Source: Candidatus Rokuibacteriota bacterium (lineage in GTDB: Bacteria > Methylomirabilota > Methylomirabilia > Rokubacteriales > CSP1-6). Taken from it: 64,000 nt of DNA. Both the position numbers and the translations under genes were made by a program. The notes below the pieces were generated by a model that saw nothing but the letters and a program-made list of their open reading frames with translations, made no database searches and was not told the DNA's origin. Of this stretch, positions 31,864 to 41,107 are shown piece by piece. Location of the stretch: the NCBI GenBank assembly GCA_030647435.1, contig JAUSJX010000054.1, positions 1-64,000 on the forward strand, written 5' to 3'. Every line of letters starts with the position of its first letter. The stretch's first letter is position 1.

Positions 31864-33641
31864 CGCCCAAGCCCGTCGGCCGGTCGCCCGGCCGAGAGCG
31901 CCTCGAGCCCATCCCGCGCCTGCGCGTTGCCGGGCTGCACCGTGAGCGCTTCCTGGTAGAGCGCCATGGCTTGGTCCGGCCGCCCGGCCTTGCGCTCGGC
32001 GGCGGCTGCCGCGACGAGCGCTTGCGCCAGCTCCTTCACCGAGCCGGAGAACCTCGGGTCGAGCGCGTAGGCCTTCCGGAGGTGGGCGAGGGCCTCCGCG
32101 AAGCGCCCCGTCTGGGCTTCGTACGAGCCCAGGTTGAGCAGGGCCCCGGTGAGGTTCGGGTCGAGGCGGAGCGCCTCCCGCAGCATCGCTTCGGCGTCGG
32201 CGTCCTTCCTCTGGCCTGCGAGGGCGATCGCGATGTTGTTGGCGAGGCTCGCGGTCATCGGGCGGAGCGCGGCCACCCGGCGGTAGGCCGCCTCCGCCTC
32301 GGGGTGCCGCTTCTGGCCGCTCAGCGCGTGCCCGAGGTTGTTCCAGCACACCGCGCACTCGGAGTCGAGGTTCGCGGCCCAGCGCCAGAGCGTCTCGGAG
32401 TCCGCCCAGACCTTCGACTGGTCCCAGGACGCGGCGGCTAGGAACAGCAGCGCCGCGGCCGCTCCCGCCGTCGCGCTTCGGGTGATCATGGCGCTCACGC
32501 GCCCGCGCGCCCGGGCGTCGAGCAGCCAGGCGATCCCGCCGCCGGCAAGGACGTTGAAGCCCAGCCCCGAGAGATAGCTGTACCGGTCGTGGGCCAGCTG
32601 ATACCCGGCGTGCACCGCCCCGCTCACCGGCAGCACCAGGAGCGCCGAATACACCCACGCCGCGAGCCCCCCCGGCCACCGCCGCCGCAGCACGATCAGC
32701 GCGGCCGTGATGGCCGGCACCGCCACCATCGGCAGCAGGAACCGCCACGCCAGAGGATCGACCCGCGCCGGCAGCTCGTACATCGGCGACAGCTCCACCG
32801 GCCACAGGAACCTCCACGGGTAGAACAGCAGGCTGTACAGCGTCATCGCCGCGCGCGCCCCGAGACCGTACGCCGCGTACCCCGTCACCGTCGCCCCCTG
32901 CCGCACCGCCACCAGCGCGACCGCCGCCCCCACCCCGGCCAGCGCGAAGTACCCGATCTTCTCTCGCAGCAGTACCGCTAGGCCCACGCCGCGCCGCCGC
33001 AGCGGATAGATGTCCAGCACCAGCAACGCCGCCGGCAGCATCATGGTCGAGGCCTTGGACAGCAGCGCGGCGGCAAAGAGCCCCAGCGACGCCGCGCGCC
33101 ACCGCGAGTCAAGCCGCCCGCCTGCCCCCCGCTCGACCGCGTTGAGATAGCCCAGCACGGCCAGCAGGAAGAACAACCCGCTCAGCACGTCGCGCCGCTC
33201 CGTCACCCAGGCCACCGACTCGACCCGCAGCGGGTGCACCGCGAACACCGCCGCTGCCGCCGCCGCGCCCCACGCCACCGCCCCCTGCGTCCGTTCCCCC
33301 CCGGTCCCCGCCGCCAGCAGCCGCCGCGCCACGGCGTAGAACACCACCGCGTTGGCCGCGTGCAGCAGCAGATTGCCCAGGTGATAGCCCCACGGCGCCA
33401 TCCCCCCGAGGACGTAGTTCACCCCGAGCGTCAGCCACGTGAGCGGGATCCAGTGCCCCATCAGCGTCGTCGTGAACATCCAGCGGAGGTTGCTCCAGCC
33501 GAGGCCCCGGAAGTTGGGGTTCGCGAGAAAGTTGACGTCGTCGTCCCAGTTGACGAACTCGCCGCTCAAGCCCGGCCAGAAGGTCAGGAAGGCGACGGCG
33601 AAGACGAGGGCGGGGAGGAGCGCGCGGCGCGGGATGCTCAT
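31860..33641 (-). CDS. TMTC-like GT-C membrane protein with C-terminal TPRs (paralogue B)
   Basis: A 593-residue paralogue of A with the same plan: FVNWDDD in the first loop, [83 protein letters not shown], then about four TPRs. The DNA is exceptionally GC-rich and A and B remain alike through the TPR part, suggesting a fairly recent tandem duplication. It lies 10 bases after paralogue C. I infer a GT-C glycosyltransferase; a non-catalytic membrane TPR scaffold is the alternative. Confidence 0.82.
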   Translation of the reverse strand: MSIPRRALLPALVFAVAFLTFWPGLSGEFVNWDDDVNFLANPNFRGLGWSNLRWMFTTTLMGHWIPLTWLTLGVNYVLGGMAPWGYHLGNLLLHAANAVVFYAVARRLLAAGTGGERTQGAVAWGAAAAAAVFAVHPLRVESVAWVTERRDVLSGLFFLLAVLGYLNAVERGAGGRLDSRWRAASLGLFAAALLSKASTMMLPAALLVLDIYPLRRRGVGLAVLLREKIGYFALAGVGAAVALVAVRQGATVTGYAAYGLGARAAMTLYSLLFYPWRFLWPVELSPMYELPARVDPLAWRFLLPMVAVPAITAALIVLRRRWPGGLAAWVYSALLVLPVSGAVHAGYQLAHDRYSYLSGLGFNVLAGGGIAWLLDARARGRVSAMITRSATAGAAAALLFLAAASWDQSKVWADSETLWRWAANLDSECAVCWNNLGHALSGQKRHPEAEAAYRRVAALRPMTASLANNIAIALAGQRKDADAEAMLREALRLDPNLTGALLNLGSYEAQTGRFAEALAHLRKAYALDPRFSGSVKELAQALVAAAAAERKAGRPDQAMALYQEALTVQPGNAQARDGLEALSAGRPADGLGR

Positions 33642-33651
33642 CGCCCGTTGC

Positions 33652-35550
33652 TCACCGTGGAGTCGGCCGCCCAGCCTGGAGTCGCGCCTGGGTGAGCAGG
33701 AACCGCGTGGCTTCCGAGGCGCCGTCGAGGGCGAGGGCGCGCTCGAGCACGGGCACCGCTTCCGCGCCCCGGCCGCGCTCCATCAGCGCCTGGCCGAGAT
33801 TGCGATGCGTGTCGGGATCCTGGGTCAGGATTCGGGAGGCCTCGGCGAGCAGGGACACCGCCTCGTCGAGCCTGCCCTGCCGCGCGAGTTCGATGCCATG
33901 GTTTCGTAGAGCGTAGCCTAGATTGCTCCGGAGACCAGGAAACGCCGGCTGCGCCGCGGCGGCCTTGCGCAGCCAGGGCACGGCCTCGGCATAGCGCCCT
34001 TGTCTGGCCAGCAGCGCGCCGAGGTTGGCCGCGGGGGCGGCTTGGTTGGGCGCCAGGCTCAGCGCTTGACGGAAGGCCTCTTCCGCCTGGGCCGTCCGTC
34101 CGCGGTTCGTCAGGATGGCGCCCAGCGTGTCGTACGACGTGAAGTGATCGGCGCGCAGCTCGATGGCGTGGCGCACGAGGCCCTCTGCCCTGTCGATCAT
34201 GGCGGGCGAGGGCTCCCGGCGCCGCACGATGGCCGCGGCCAGGTTGTTGGCGCAGACGACGCAGTCCGCGTCCAGCGCCACCGCGCGCTCCCAGAGAGAG
34301 TCGGAGTCGCGCCATATCCGGGTTTGCCCCCAGCTGGCCGCGCCAAGACCAAGGACGACCACGACCGCGACCGCCAGAGCCAGCGTCGCGGGCGCCCGGC
34401 CGAGCCGGTCCGCGCCGCCTGCGCGAAGCAGCGTCCAGAGCGCGCCGCCCGCCACCACGGCAAACCCGAGCCCCGAGAGATAGCTATAGCGGTCATGGGC
34501 GAGTTGGAAGCCGGCGGGCACGATTCCGCTCACGGGTAGGAGCACGAGGGCTGAGTAGGCCCAGGCCGCGAGCGCCCAAGGCGCGCGCCGCCGCAGCAGG
34601 ACGAGGCAGGCGGTCACAGCCAGGAGCGCCAGGAGCGGACCAAGAAAGCGCCCCTGCGAGAGGTCCACCCGCGGGGGCAGCTCGTAGAGCGGTGATAGCG
34701 CCACGGGCCACACCCAGCGCGAGGGATAGAACCAGAAGGCATAGGCGACGACTCCGACGCGCGCCCCCATGCCCGTCTGGCTCCAGGCCGAGGCTGAAGC
34801 GCCGATACGGAGGGCAAGCATGGCCACGACGGCGCCCACCACGGCGATGGCCGCGTACGGCAACTTCTCGAGAAGAAGGGCGCGCCAGTCCAGCCGCAAG
34901 CGGCGAAGCGGGTAGACGTCAAGAAGGAGAAGGACACCAGGCAGCGCCATGACGATGGACTTGGACAGGAAAGCCGCGGCAAAGGCCAGGAGCGAGGCCG
35001 TCCGCCAGCGCCCGCTGATGAATCCGCCGCCGTCTGTCGCGCGAAGGTAGAAGAGGATCGACAACAGGAAGAAGAGCCCGGAGAGCACGTCGCGGCGCTC
35101 GGTGATCCAGGCGACCGACTCCACCCGCAGGGGATGAACCGCGAAGACGAGGGCCGCGAAGGCCGCGCCCGCGCGGTCCGGCATGCTCTCGATGACGCGT
35201 GCGGGCGTCTCGCCCGAGGCGCTGGCCAGGAGCCGTCGGGCAATGAAGTAGAGGCAGACGGCATTGGCCGAGTGGAGCAGGAGATTGCCGAGGTGGTAGC
35301 CCCAGGGATTCATGCCGCCCAGGGCGTAGTTGATTCCCAGGGTGAGCCAGGTCAGGGGAATCCAGTGGCCGAGGAGTGTGGTCGTGAACATGTAGCGAAG
35401 CTGAAGCCAGCCGAGTCCCCGATAGCCCTCGTTCATCAGGAAGTTCGTGACGTCGTCCCAGTAGAGGAATTGGCCCTGGAGCGACGGGAGAAAGGGCAGG
35501 CAAGCCGCGAGGGCAATGCCGGCGGGCCAGAGCAGCCGGGACAGCATCAC
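33652..35550 (-). CDS. TMTC-like GT-C membrane protein with C-terminal TPRs (paralogue C)
   Basis: A 632-residue paralogue: FLYWDD in the first loop (Tyr where the others have Asn), [74 protein letters not shown], then about five TPRs. The start is GTG 35550 or the adjacent ATG 35547; the GTGA overlap with thiE shows translational coupling to a metabolic gene. It heads the A-B-C run at the distal end of the operon. Confidence 0.82.
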   Translation of the reverse strand: MMLSRLLWPAGIALAACLPFLPSLQGQFLYWDDVTNFLMNEGYRGLGWLQLRYMFTTTLLGHWIPLTWLTLGINYALGGMNPWGYHLGNLLLHSANAVCLYFIARRLLASASGETPARVIESMPDRAGAAFAALVFAVHPLRVESVAWITERRDVLSGLFFLLSILFYLRATDGGGFISGRWRTASLLAFAAAFLSKSIVMALPGVLLLLDVYPLRRLRLDWRALLLEKLPYAAIAVVGAVVAMLALRIGASASAWSQTGMGARVGVVAYAFWFYPSRWVWPVALSPLYELPPRVDLSQGRFLGPLLALLAVTACLVLLRRRAPWALAAWAYSALVLLPVSGIVPAGFQLAHDRYSYLSGLGFAVVAGGALWTLLRAGGADRLGRAPATLALAVAVVVVLGLGAASWGQTRIWRDSDSLWERAVALDADCVVCANNLAAAIVRRREPSPAMIDRAEGLVRHAIELRADHFTSYDTLGAILTNRGRTAQAEEAFRQALSLAPNQAAPAANLGALLARQGRYAEAVPWLRKAAAAQPAFPGLRSNLGYALRNHGIELARQGRLDEAVSLLAEASRILTQDPDTHRNLGQALMERGRGAEAVPVLERALALDGASEATRFLLTQARLQAGRPTPR

Positions 35551-36185
35551 CGAGCGCCGTCCCGGGCCGAGCGAATGGTCTCGAGGAACCCGCGAACGGC
35601 GGCGGCCGGATCCCGCGCGCTGCCTATGGCGGAGATGACGGCGACGGCGTCGGCACCCGCCTCGATGACCTGGCTGACATTGTCCCGGGTGATGCCGCCG
35701 ATGGCCACAAGGGGGACAGGGATGTCCGCCCGCACGCGTCTCACCAGCTCCGGTCCCACAAGATCGAAGCCGATCTTGCTCCCCGTCGGGAACATGCTGC
35801 CCACCGCCACATAGTCGGCGCCGTCGTCGCGCGCTCGTCGCGCCTGGTCCGGGTTGTGGGTCGAGACGCCGAGGATCATGGGCGGAGGCAAGAGCCGGCG
35901 CGCCTCGCGCGCCGGCAGGTCGTCCTGCCCAACGTGGACGCCGTCCGCCTCGACGGCCAGGGCCAGGTCCACGCGGTCGTTGACGATGAAGAGGCAGGCG
36001 GCCTCACGGCAGCGGCGTCTCAGCGCGCGCGCCACGGGATAGAGCTCGTTGAGCGGCATGGCCTTCTCGCGCAGCTGGACCAGGCGGCAGCCGCCCTCGA
36101 GCACCGCGTCGAGGAGTGTGGCCAGGTCCCGACCGCCGCCGGCTCCCCGGTCGAGGATGACGTAGAGCGGTGTGGAGAGGGTCAC
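35547..36185 (-). CDS. thiE: Thiamine-phosphate synthase
   Basis: A 212-residue TIM-barrel enzyme that joins HMP-PP and HET-P to give thiamine phosphate. Marks: LVQLREKAMP, LFIVNDRVDLALAVEADGVHVGQDDL, ILGVSTHN, DYVAVGSMFPTGSK (phosphate-binding), and PLVAIGGITRDN. The GTG at 36185 gives the normal length and follows accC by 10 bases. No other thiamine gene is present, so its place in an operon with accBC and TMTC-like genes looks opportunistic. Confidence 0.92.
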   Translation of the reverse strand: MTLSTPLYVILDRGAGGGRDLATLLDAVLEGGCRLVQLREKAMPLNELYPVARALRRRCREAACLFIVNDRVDLALAVEADGVHVGQDDLPAREARRLLPPPMILGVSTHNPDQARRARDDGADYVAVGSMFPTGSKIGFDLVGPELVRRVRADIPVPLVAIGGITRDNVSQVIEAGADAVAVISAIGSARDPAAAVRGFLETIRSARDGAR

Positions 36186-36195
36186 CGGGGCGGGG

Positions 36196-37530
36196 TCAGG
36201 GACCGACTTCGAGACGTGGCAGCGTGTGCTCTCCGGAGAGGAAGGCGGGGTCGGCCAGGAGCTTCTGGTGGTAGGGGATGGTGGTCTTGACGCCTTCCAC
36301 GTGCGTCTCGGAGAGCGCCCGCTGCATGCGGGCGATGGCCTCGGCGCGGTCACGGCCGTGGACGATGATCTTGGCGATCAGCGAGTCGTAGTACGGCGGC
36401 ACCGCCGCGCCCGGCATCATGTGGCTGTCCACCCGCACGCCGTATCCCCCTGGCGGAAGCCACGCCGTCACCGTGCCGGGCGAGGGGACGAAGTGCTCCG
36501 GATCCTCTGCGTTGATGCGGCACTCGATGGCGTGGCCGCGCACCGTGATCGCGCGCTGCCTGTAGCCGAGGGACTCGCCCGAGGCGATGCGGATCTGCTC
36601 CCGAACGAGGTCGATGCCCGTGACCATCTCGGTGACAGGGTGCTCGACCTGGATGCGCGTGTTCATCTCGATGAAGTAGAAGGTGCCGTTGCGCGCCACG
36701 AGGAACTCGACGGTGCCTGCCGAGACATAGTTGACCGAGTTGGCGACGGTCAGAGCCGCCTTGTAGAGGCCCGCCCGCGTCTCCTCCGAGATGGCCGAGG
36801 CGGGGCTCTCCTCGAGGAGCTTCTGGTGCCGGCGCTGCACGGAGCAGTCGCGCTCGCCCAGGTGCACGCGGATGCCGTTCCGGTCGCCCAAGACCTGCAC
36901 CTCGACGTGGCGCGCCTCCTCGACAAACTTCTCGAGGTAGAGCTCCGAGGAGCCGAAGGCCTGGGCCGCCTCCGCCCGGCATGTCGCGAAGGCCTGCGCG
37001 AGCATGTCGCGCGCGCGAACGATGCGCATGCCGCGCCCGCCGCCGCCCGCTGCCGCCTTGACCACGACGGGATAGCCGATCGTGTCGGCCAGCGCCTGCG
37101 CCTCGTCCACGCCCTCGAGCGGCCCTTCGCTGCCCGGCACGACGGGCGCGCCGGCCTGCTTGGCCATCGCACGCGCCTGGGCCTTGTCGCCCATGAGCCG
37201 GATGGCCTCCGGTGCGGGGCCGATGAACGTGATGCCGCAGGCGCGGCAGATCTCGGCGAAGGCCGCGTTCTCGGACAGCAGACCGTAGCCGGGGTGAATC
37301 GCCTCGCTGTCCGTGATGGAAGCCGCCGAGATGATGCTGGGGATATTGAGGTAGCTCTGGCGCGCCTCGGCGGGGCCGATGCAGATGGATTCGTCGGCCA
37401 GCCGCACGGGCAGCGATCCCGCGTCGGCCTGCGAGTGGGCGACGACGGTGCGGATGCCCATCTCGCGGCAGGTGCTGAGGATGCGCAGCGCGATCTCTCC
37501 GCGGTTGGCGATCAGTATCTTGTGGAACAT
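36196..37530 (-). CDS. accC: Acetyl-CoA carboxylase, biotin carboxylase subunit
   Basis: A 444-residue biotin carboxylase, the ATP-grasp enzyme that carboxylates biotin on AccB in the first step of fatty-acid synthesis. It begins MFHKILIANRGEIALRIL; VKAAAGGGGRGMRIV is the ATP-binding glycine loop, EVQVLGD and ERDCSVQRRHQKLLEESP are in the grasp domain, and FIEMNTRIQVEHPVTEM holds the metal ligands and the catalytic Arg. The start follows accB by 13 bases. The carboxyltransferase genes accA and accD are not in the window. Confidence 0.96.
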   Translation of the reverse strand: MFHKILIANRGEIALRILSTCREMGIRTVVAHSQADAGSLPVRLADESICIGPAEARQSYLNIPSIISAASITDSEAIHPGYGLLSENAAFAEICRACGITFIGPAPEAIRLMGDKAQARAMAKQAGAPVVPGSEGPLEGVDEAQALADTIGYPVVVKAAAGGGGRGMRIVRARDMLAQAFATCRAEAAQAFGSSELYLEKFVEEARHVEVQVLGDRNGIRVHLGERDCSVQRRHQKLLEESPASAISEETRAGLYKAALTVANSVNYVSAGTVEFLVARNGTFYFIEMNTRIQVEHPVTEMVTGIDLVREQIRIASGESLGYRQRAITVRGHAIECRINAEDPEHFVPSPGTVTAWLPPGGYGVRVDSHMMPGAAVPPYYDSLIAKIIVHGRDRAEAIARMQRALSETHVEGVKTTIPYHQKLLADPAFLSGEHTLPRLEVGP

Positions 37531-37543
37531 GGCGTTCAGCGCG

Positions 37544-38023
37544 CTACTTGCGGCACTCCACGAGGAAGAGCGGCTGGCCGAATTCGACGGGTTGGGCATT
37601 CTCGACGAGGATCTTCACGACGCGGCCGGTGACCTTCGACTCGATCTCGTTCATGAGCTTCATCGCCTCGATGATGCAGAGGGTCTGCCCCTCCTTGATC
37701 GTGTCGCCCTCGCTGACGAACGGCGCCGTCTCGGGGTTCGTGGCGCGGTAGAAGGTGCCGACCATGGGCGCCTCGATCGTCACGGTGCCGGCGGCGGCTT
37801 CGGCGGCGCGCTCGACGCTCTCCGCCTGGGGTAGCGCGGCGGGCGCGGCGGCGGCGCCCTGCGTCGCGGCCGCGGGCGCGTGCCGGCGGACGACGCGCAC
37901 GCGCACGCCGCCGCTCTCCACTTCGATTTCCGCCAGGTCGTGGGCCATCGCCAGATCGACGACCTGCTTCGGCGTCCACTGCTGTCCCGCCGCGGGGCGG
38001 GCCGCGCGCTTCTTGCCGGCCAT
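37544..38023 (-). CDS. accB: Acetyl-CoA carboxylase, biotin carboxyl carrier protein
   Basis: A 159-residue carrier with an Ala/Pro-rich linker (about 50-75) and a C-terminal biotinyl domain. The biotin lysine is K122 in EAMKLMNE, and the thumb-containing segment PMVGTFYRATNPETAPFV is typical of AccB. It lies between efp (4-base gap) and accC, a widespread order. Confidence 0.95.
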   Translation of the reverse strand: MAGKKRAARPAAGQQWTPKQVVDLAMAHDLAEIEVESGGVRVRVVRRHAPAAATQGAAAAPAALPQAESVERAAEAAAGTVTIEAPMVGTFYRATNPETAPFVSEGDTIKEGQTLCIIEAMKLMNEIESKVTGRVVKILVENAQPVEFGQPLFLVECRK

Positions 38024-38027
38024 GAGC

Positions 38028-38597
38028 CTAGCCGGCCGCCGCGACGCGGCCCAGGTACTCGGCGCTCCGGGTGTCGACCTTCACGATGTCCCCCTCGTTG
38101 AGGAAGAGCGGCACCTGGACGACCGCGCCGCTTTCGAGCGTGGCCGGCTTGGAGCCGCCCGAGGCCGTGTCGCCGCGGATGCCCGGGTCGGTCTTGGTGA
38201 TCGCGAGCTCCATGAAAGTCGGCAGCTCGACCGTCACGGGGCTGCCGTCGATGAAGAGGATGTCGACGTCCGTGTTCTCCTTGAGGAAGGAGCGCGCGTC
38301 GCCGACCTCCTCGGCGGAGAGCGAGATCTGGTCGTAGGTCTCCGTGTCCATGAAGTGGTAGCGGTCGTCCTTGTAGAGATACTGCATGTGCTTGTCCTCG
38401 AAGTCGACCAGCTCCACCTTCTCGCCGGCCCGGAAGGTGTTGTCGATGACGCGGCCCTGCCTCATGTGCTTGAGCTTGGTGCGCACGAAGGCGCCGCCCT
38501 TGCCGGGCTTGACGTGCTGGAAGTCGACGATGGTGTACGGCTGCCCGTCGAACTGGATCTTCAGCCCCTTCTTGAACTCGGCCGTGGACACCTGCAT
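38028..38597 (-). CDS. efp: Translation elongation factor P
   Basis: A 189-residue EF-P, the three-domain tRNA-shaped factor that rescues ribosomes stalled at polyproline. The loop VKPGKGGAFVRTK carries the lysine that is modified in many bacteria; no modification gene is nearby. The last domain has the usual GD(I/T)ASGG-like segment (RGDTASGGSKPATLESGAVVQVP). Window proteins such as PilQ, PilP and the N-terminal partial protein are Pro-rich, so dependence on EF-P is plausible. Confidence 0.96.
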   Translation of the reverse strand: MQVSTAEFKKGLKIQFDGQPYTIVDFQHVKPGKGGAFVRTKLKHMRQGRVIDNTFRAGEKVELVDFEDKHMQYLYKDDRYHFMDTETYDQISLSAEEVGDARSFLKENTDVDILFIDGSPVTVELPTFMELAITKTDPGIRGDTASGGSKPATLESGAVVQVPLFLNEGDIVKVDTRSAEYLGRVAAAG

Positions 38598-38601
38598 GAC
38601 G

Positions 38602-39264
38602 TTATGGTCCCTTCCGTTTCTGGGTCTTGGCCCGCAGCGCCTCTTCGAGGCCCGCGCGTGCCCGGGCATCACCCGGGTTCTTCCTGGTCAGGCGCAGGAA
38701 GATCTGCGCCGCTTCGTCGCTGAGCCCCTGCTCGAGGCACAGGGCGCCCATGCTCATCGTGGCGAACGTGTCGTCCGCCAGCACGCGCCCCAGCGGCGAG
38801 CCGTCCCCCGCGCGCCCCTCCGCGGCCAGCGTCTCGAGCAGCAGGCGCGATTCCCGGTCGCCCGCGTCGAGTTTGACCACGCGCTCGAGATGCTGCCGCG
38901 CCTCTTCCCAGCGCCCTGCCTTTCGGTGGATCTCGGCCGCCAGGCGATGCGCCTGGGCGTCTTTCGGGCCCGACTGGAGGATGACCCCGAGCTCGCCCAG
39001 CGCCGCGTCGGGGTTGCCATCGTCCAGGTGCGCCTTGGCGAGGATCAGGCGCGCCGTCGTGTAGTGCGGGAAGCGCCCGAGCCCCTCGCGGCAGAGGTTG
39101 ATGGCCTCCCGCGTCCGTCCGACCTTGCGGTAGGCATCGGCCAGGGGAGCGAAGGCCAGCGAGGCCGGATCCCGGGCCAGCCGCTCCTCGTACCGCTTGA
39201 TGGCGCCCGCCGCCACGGGATCCTCGGCGGCTGTCCCGCCGCCCTGGGGGATCGGGTTCGCCAT
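38602..39264 (-). CDS. TPR protein at the head of the efp-acc operon
   Basis: A 220-residue soluble TPR protein with about five TPR-like units from residue 22 on (YEERLARDPASLAFAPLADAYRK, ARLILAKAHLDDGNPDAALGELG, QAHRLAAEIHRKAGRWEEARQHLE, and two weaker ones). No signal peptide. It precedes efp by 4 bases and sits under a near-consensus sigma70-like promoter whose start site is almost at the ATG, so translation may be leaderless. Role unknown. Confidence 0.8.
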   Translation of the reverse strand: MANPIPQGGGTAAEDPVAAGAIKRYEERLARDPASLAFAPLADAYRKVGRTREAINLCREGLGRFPHYTTARLILAKAHLDDGNPDAALGELGVILQSGPKDAQAHRLAAEIHRKAGRWEEARQHLERVVKLDAGDRESRLLLETLAAEGRAGDGSPLGRVLADDTFATMSMGALCLEQGLSDEAAQIFLRLTRKNPGDARARAGLEEALRAKTQKRKGP

Positions 39265-39273
39265 GGCTCATCT

Positions 39274-39302
39274 TTTATAAGCGCCAAAGGCCCGAGAGTC
39301 AA
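39274..39302 (-). promoter_or_regulatory. Sigma70-like promoter of the TPR-efp-acc operon
   Basis: TTGACT (39297-39302) and TATAAA (39274-39279) on the minus strand with a 17-base spacer. The predicted start site is about 39267, only a few bases before the ATG at 39264, implying a leaderless or near-leaderless mRNA. The divergent TMTC-like gene begins immediately on the other side. Confidence 0.75.
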
Positions 39303-41107
39303 TGCGTTCCCGGCCCTTGCCGCGCCTATGCCGCCATGACAAACTCGCCCTGGTGGCCGACCACAAGGACACGGACAGCGCGGTTCGCCCAAGCCCGAGC
39401 GGAGCCGCGAGATTCCTGCCTTTGGTAGCCGGCCTCGGAGCTGTCGTGGTCTTCCTGCCGGCGCTCGCGAACGGCTTCATCGACTGGGATGACGGCTCGC
39501 TGCTGCTCCGGAACCCGTGGTATCGCGGCCTCGGCCCTTCGAACCTCGCGTGGATGTTCACGACGGTTCTCATGGGTCACTGGATGCCGGTCAATTGGCT
39601 CTCCTTCGGCCTCGACTACCTCCTCTGGGGGATGAATCCGGCGGGCTATCACCTGACCAACGTCCTGCTCCACGCCGCCGGCGTCGTCGTCTTCTTCTGC
39701 GTGGCGCGGGCACTCCTGCGACCGGCCCTTCCGGCCCGCCCGGCGTCCGACCCGTGGCTCAGCATGGGCGCCCTCGTGGCGGCGCTCGCCTTCGGGATCC
39801 ACCCGCTGCGCGTGGAGTCGGTGGCGTGGGTCACGGAGCGGCGGGATGTGCTCTCCGGGCTTTTCTACCTCCTCGCTGTGTGGGCCTACCTGCGCTATAT
39901 CGCGCGGCGCGCGAAGAGCGCGTACTGGGCCGCGCTCGGCTGTTTCGCCCTCGCGCTCATGTCCAAGTCCATCACGGCGAGCCTGCCCGGCCTCCTGGTG
40001 CTGCTCGACATCTACCCGCTCCGCCGCCTCGGCGGCGCGGCCGGCTGGCTCACGCCCGCCGCGCGGCGAGTCTGGCTCGAGAAGTTGCCCTTCGCGGCGC
40101 TCGCGGTCGCCGGCGCGGCCGTGGCCGTCCGGGCCATCGCCGTCGGCGGCGGGCTGACGCCGCTCGGCGTCCTGGGTCTCCCGGCCCGCGCGGCGCTCTC
40201 GCTCTACGCGCTCGGCTTCTACCTCGCGAAGCTCCTCTGGCCCACGTCCCTCTCGCCGCTCTATGAGCTCGCGCTGCCGGTCCGCCCGCTCGAGGCTCGC
40301 ATCGTGCTGAGCGCGCTCGGCGTCGTCGCGGTCACCGGCGCGGCCCTGCTCCTGCGTCGGCGCTGGCCCGCGTTCCTCGCGGCGTGGGCAGCCTTCGCCC
40401 TGACCCTGCTGCCCGTGCTCGGCATCGCGCACAACGGATACCAGGCCGCCGCCGACCGGTATACCTATCTGGCCTGCCTGGGCTTTGCCGCGCTCGCCGG
40501 AGGTGCCGTCGCGGTCTGGCGCCGCCGGGCGCTGTGGCCGGCCGCGCTGGGGCTCTTGGCCCTGGCCGCGCTGACCTGGATGCAGGTGCCGGTGTGGCGG
40601 AGCGATGAAAGCCTCTGGCGCCGGGCCGTGGAGCTGGAGCCCGGCTCCGGGGTGGCGCGCTCCAACCTGGGCGCCGCTCTCACGGCTGAGCGCCGCTATG
40701 CCGACGCCGTGGCCGAGCTCGAGCGGGCGGTGGCGCTCCGGCCGGGCTATGCCGAGGCGTGGAACAATCTCGGGCTGGCCTGGGCGCAGCAGGGTCGTCC
40801 CGCAGAGGCCGCGGAGGGCTTCCGCCGGGCCGTGGCGGTTCGCCCCCGCTTCGCCGAGGCGTGGAACAACCTCGGCGTGGCCCTGGCCGTGCAGGGGCGG
40901 CGGGACGAGGCGCTCTCGCACTTCCGGGAGGCGCTCCGCCCGAACCCGGACTACGCGGAGGCGCGGAACAATCTCGGTCTCGCCCTCGCGCAGGAAGGCA
41001 AGCTACGGGAGGCGGCCGAGCAGTTCATGCGCGCGGTCGAGCTGAATCCCGAATGGATCGACGCGCGGAGGAATCTGGAGCAGGCGCAGCGACTGTTGGG
41101 TCGCTAA
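39302..41107 (+). CDS. TMTC-like GT-C membrane protein with C-terminal TPRs (paralogue D)
   Basis: A paralogue of about 600 residues on the opposite strand from A-C: FIDWDD in the first loop, [87 protein letters not shown], then four well-formed TPRs (repeated AEAWNNLGLA). The ATG at 39302 overlaps the -35 box of the divergent operon, so the GTG at 39353 may be the real start. It converges with the acyltransferase gene by a 4-base tail overlap. Confidence 0.82.
   Translation: MRSRPLPRLCRHDKLALVADHKDTDSAVRPSPSGAARFLPLVAGLGAVVVFLPALANGFIDWDDGSLLLRNPWYRGLGPSNLAWMFTTVLMGHWMPVNWLSFGLDYLLWGMNPAGYHLTNVLLHAAGVVVFFCVARALLRPALPARPASDPWLSMGALVAALAFGIHPLRVESVAWVTERRDVLSGLFYLLAVWAYLRYIARRAKSAYWAALGCFALALMSKSITASLPGLLVLLDIYPLRRLGGAAGWLTPAARRVWLEKLPFAALAVAGAAVAVRAIAVGGGLTPLGVLGLPARAALSLYALGFYLAKLLWPTSLSPLYELALPVRPLEARIVLSALGVVAVTGAALLLRRRWPAFLAAWAAFALTLLPVLGIAHNGYQAAADRYTYLACLGFAALAGGAVAVWRRRALWPAALGLLALAALTWMQVPVWRSDESLWRRAVELEPGSGVARSNLGAALTAERRYADAVAELERAVALRPGYAEAWNNLGLAWAQQGRPAEAAEGFRRAVAVRPRFAEAWNNLGVALAVQGRRDEALSHFREALRPNPDYAEARNNLGLALAQEGKLREAAEQFMRAVELNPEWIDARRNLEQAQRLLGR

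Noticed and set aside
30055-33102. One continuous 1,015-codon frame suggesting a fused double TMTC protein
   Set aside because: The first 400 codons are the shifted reading of paralogue B; the real gene starts at 31863 with an ATGA overlap.
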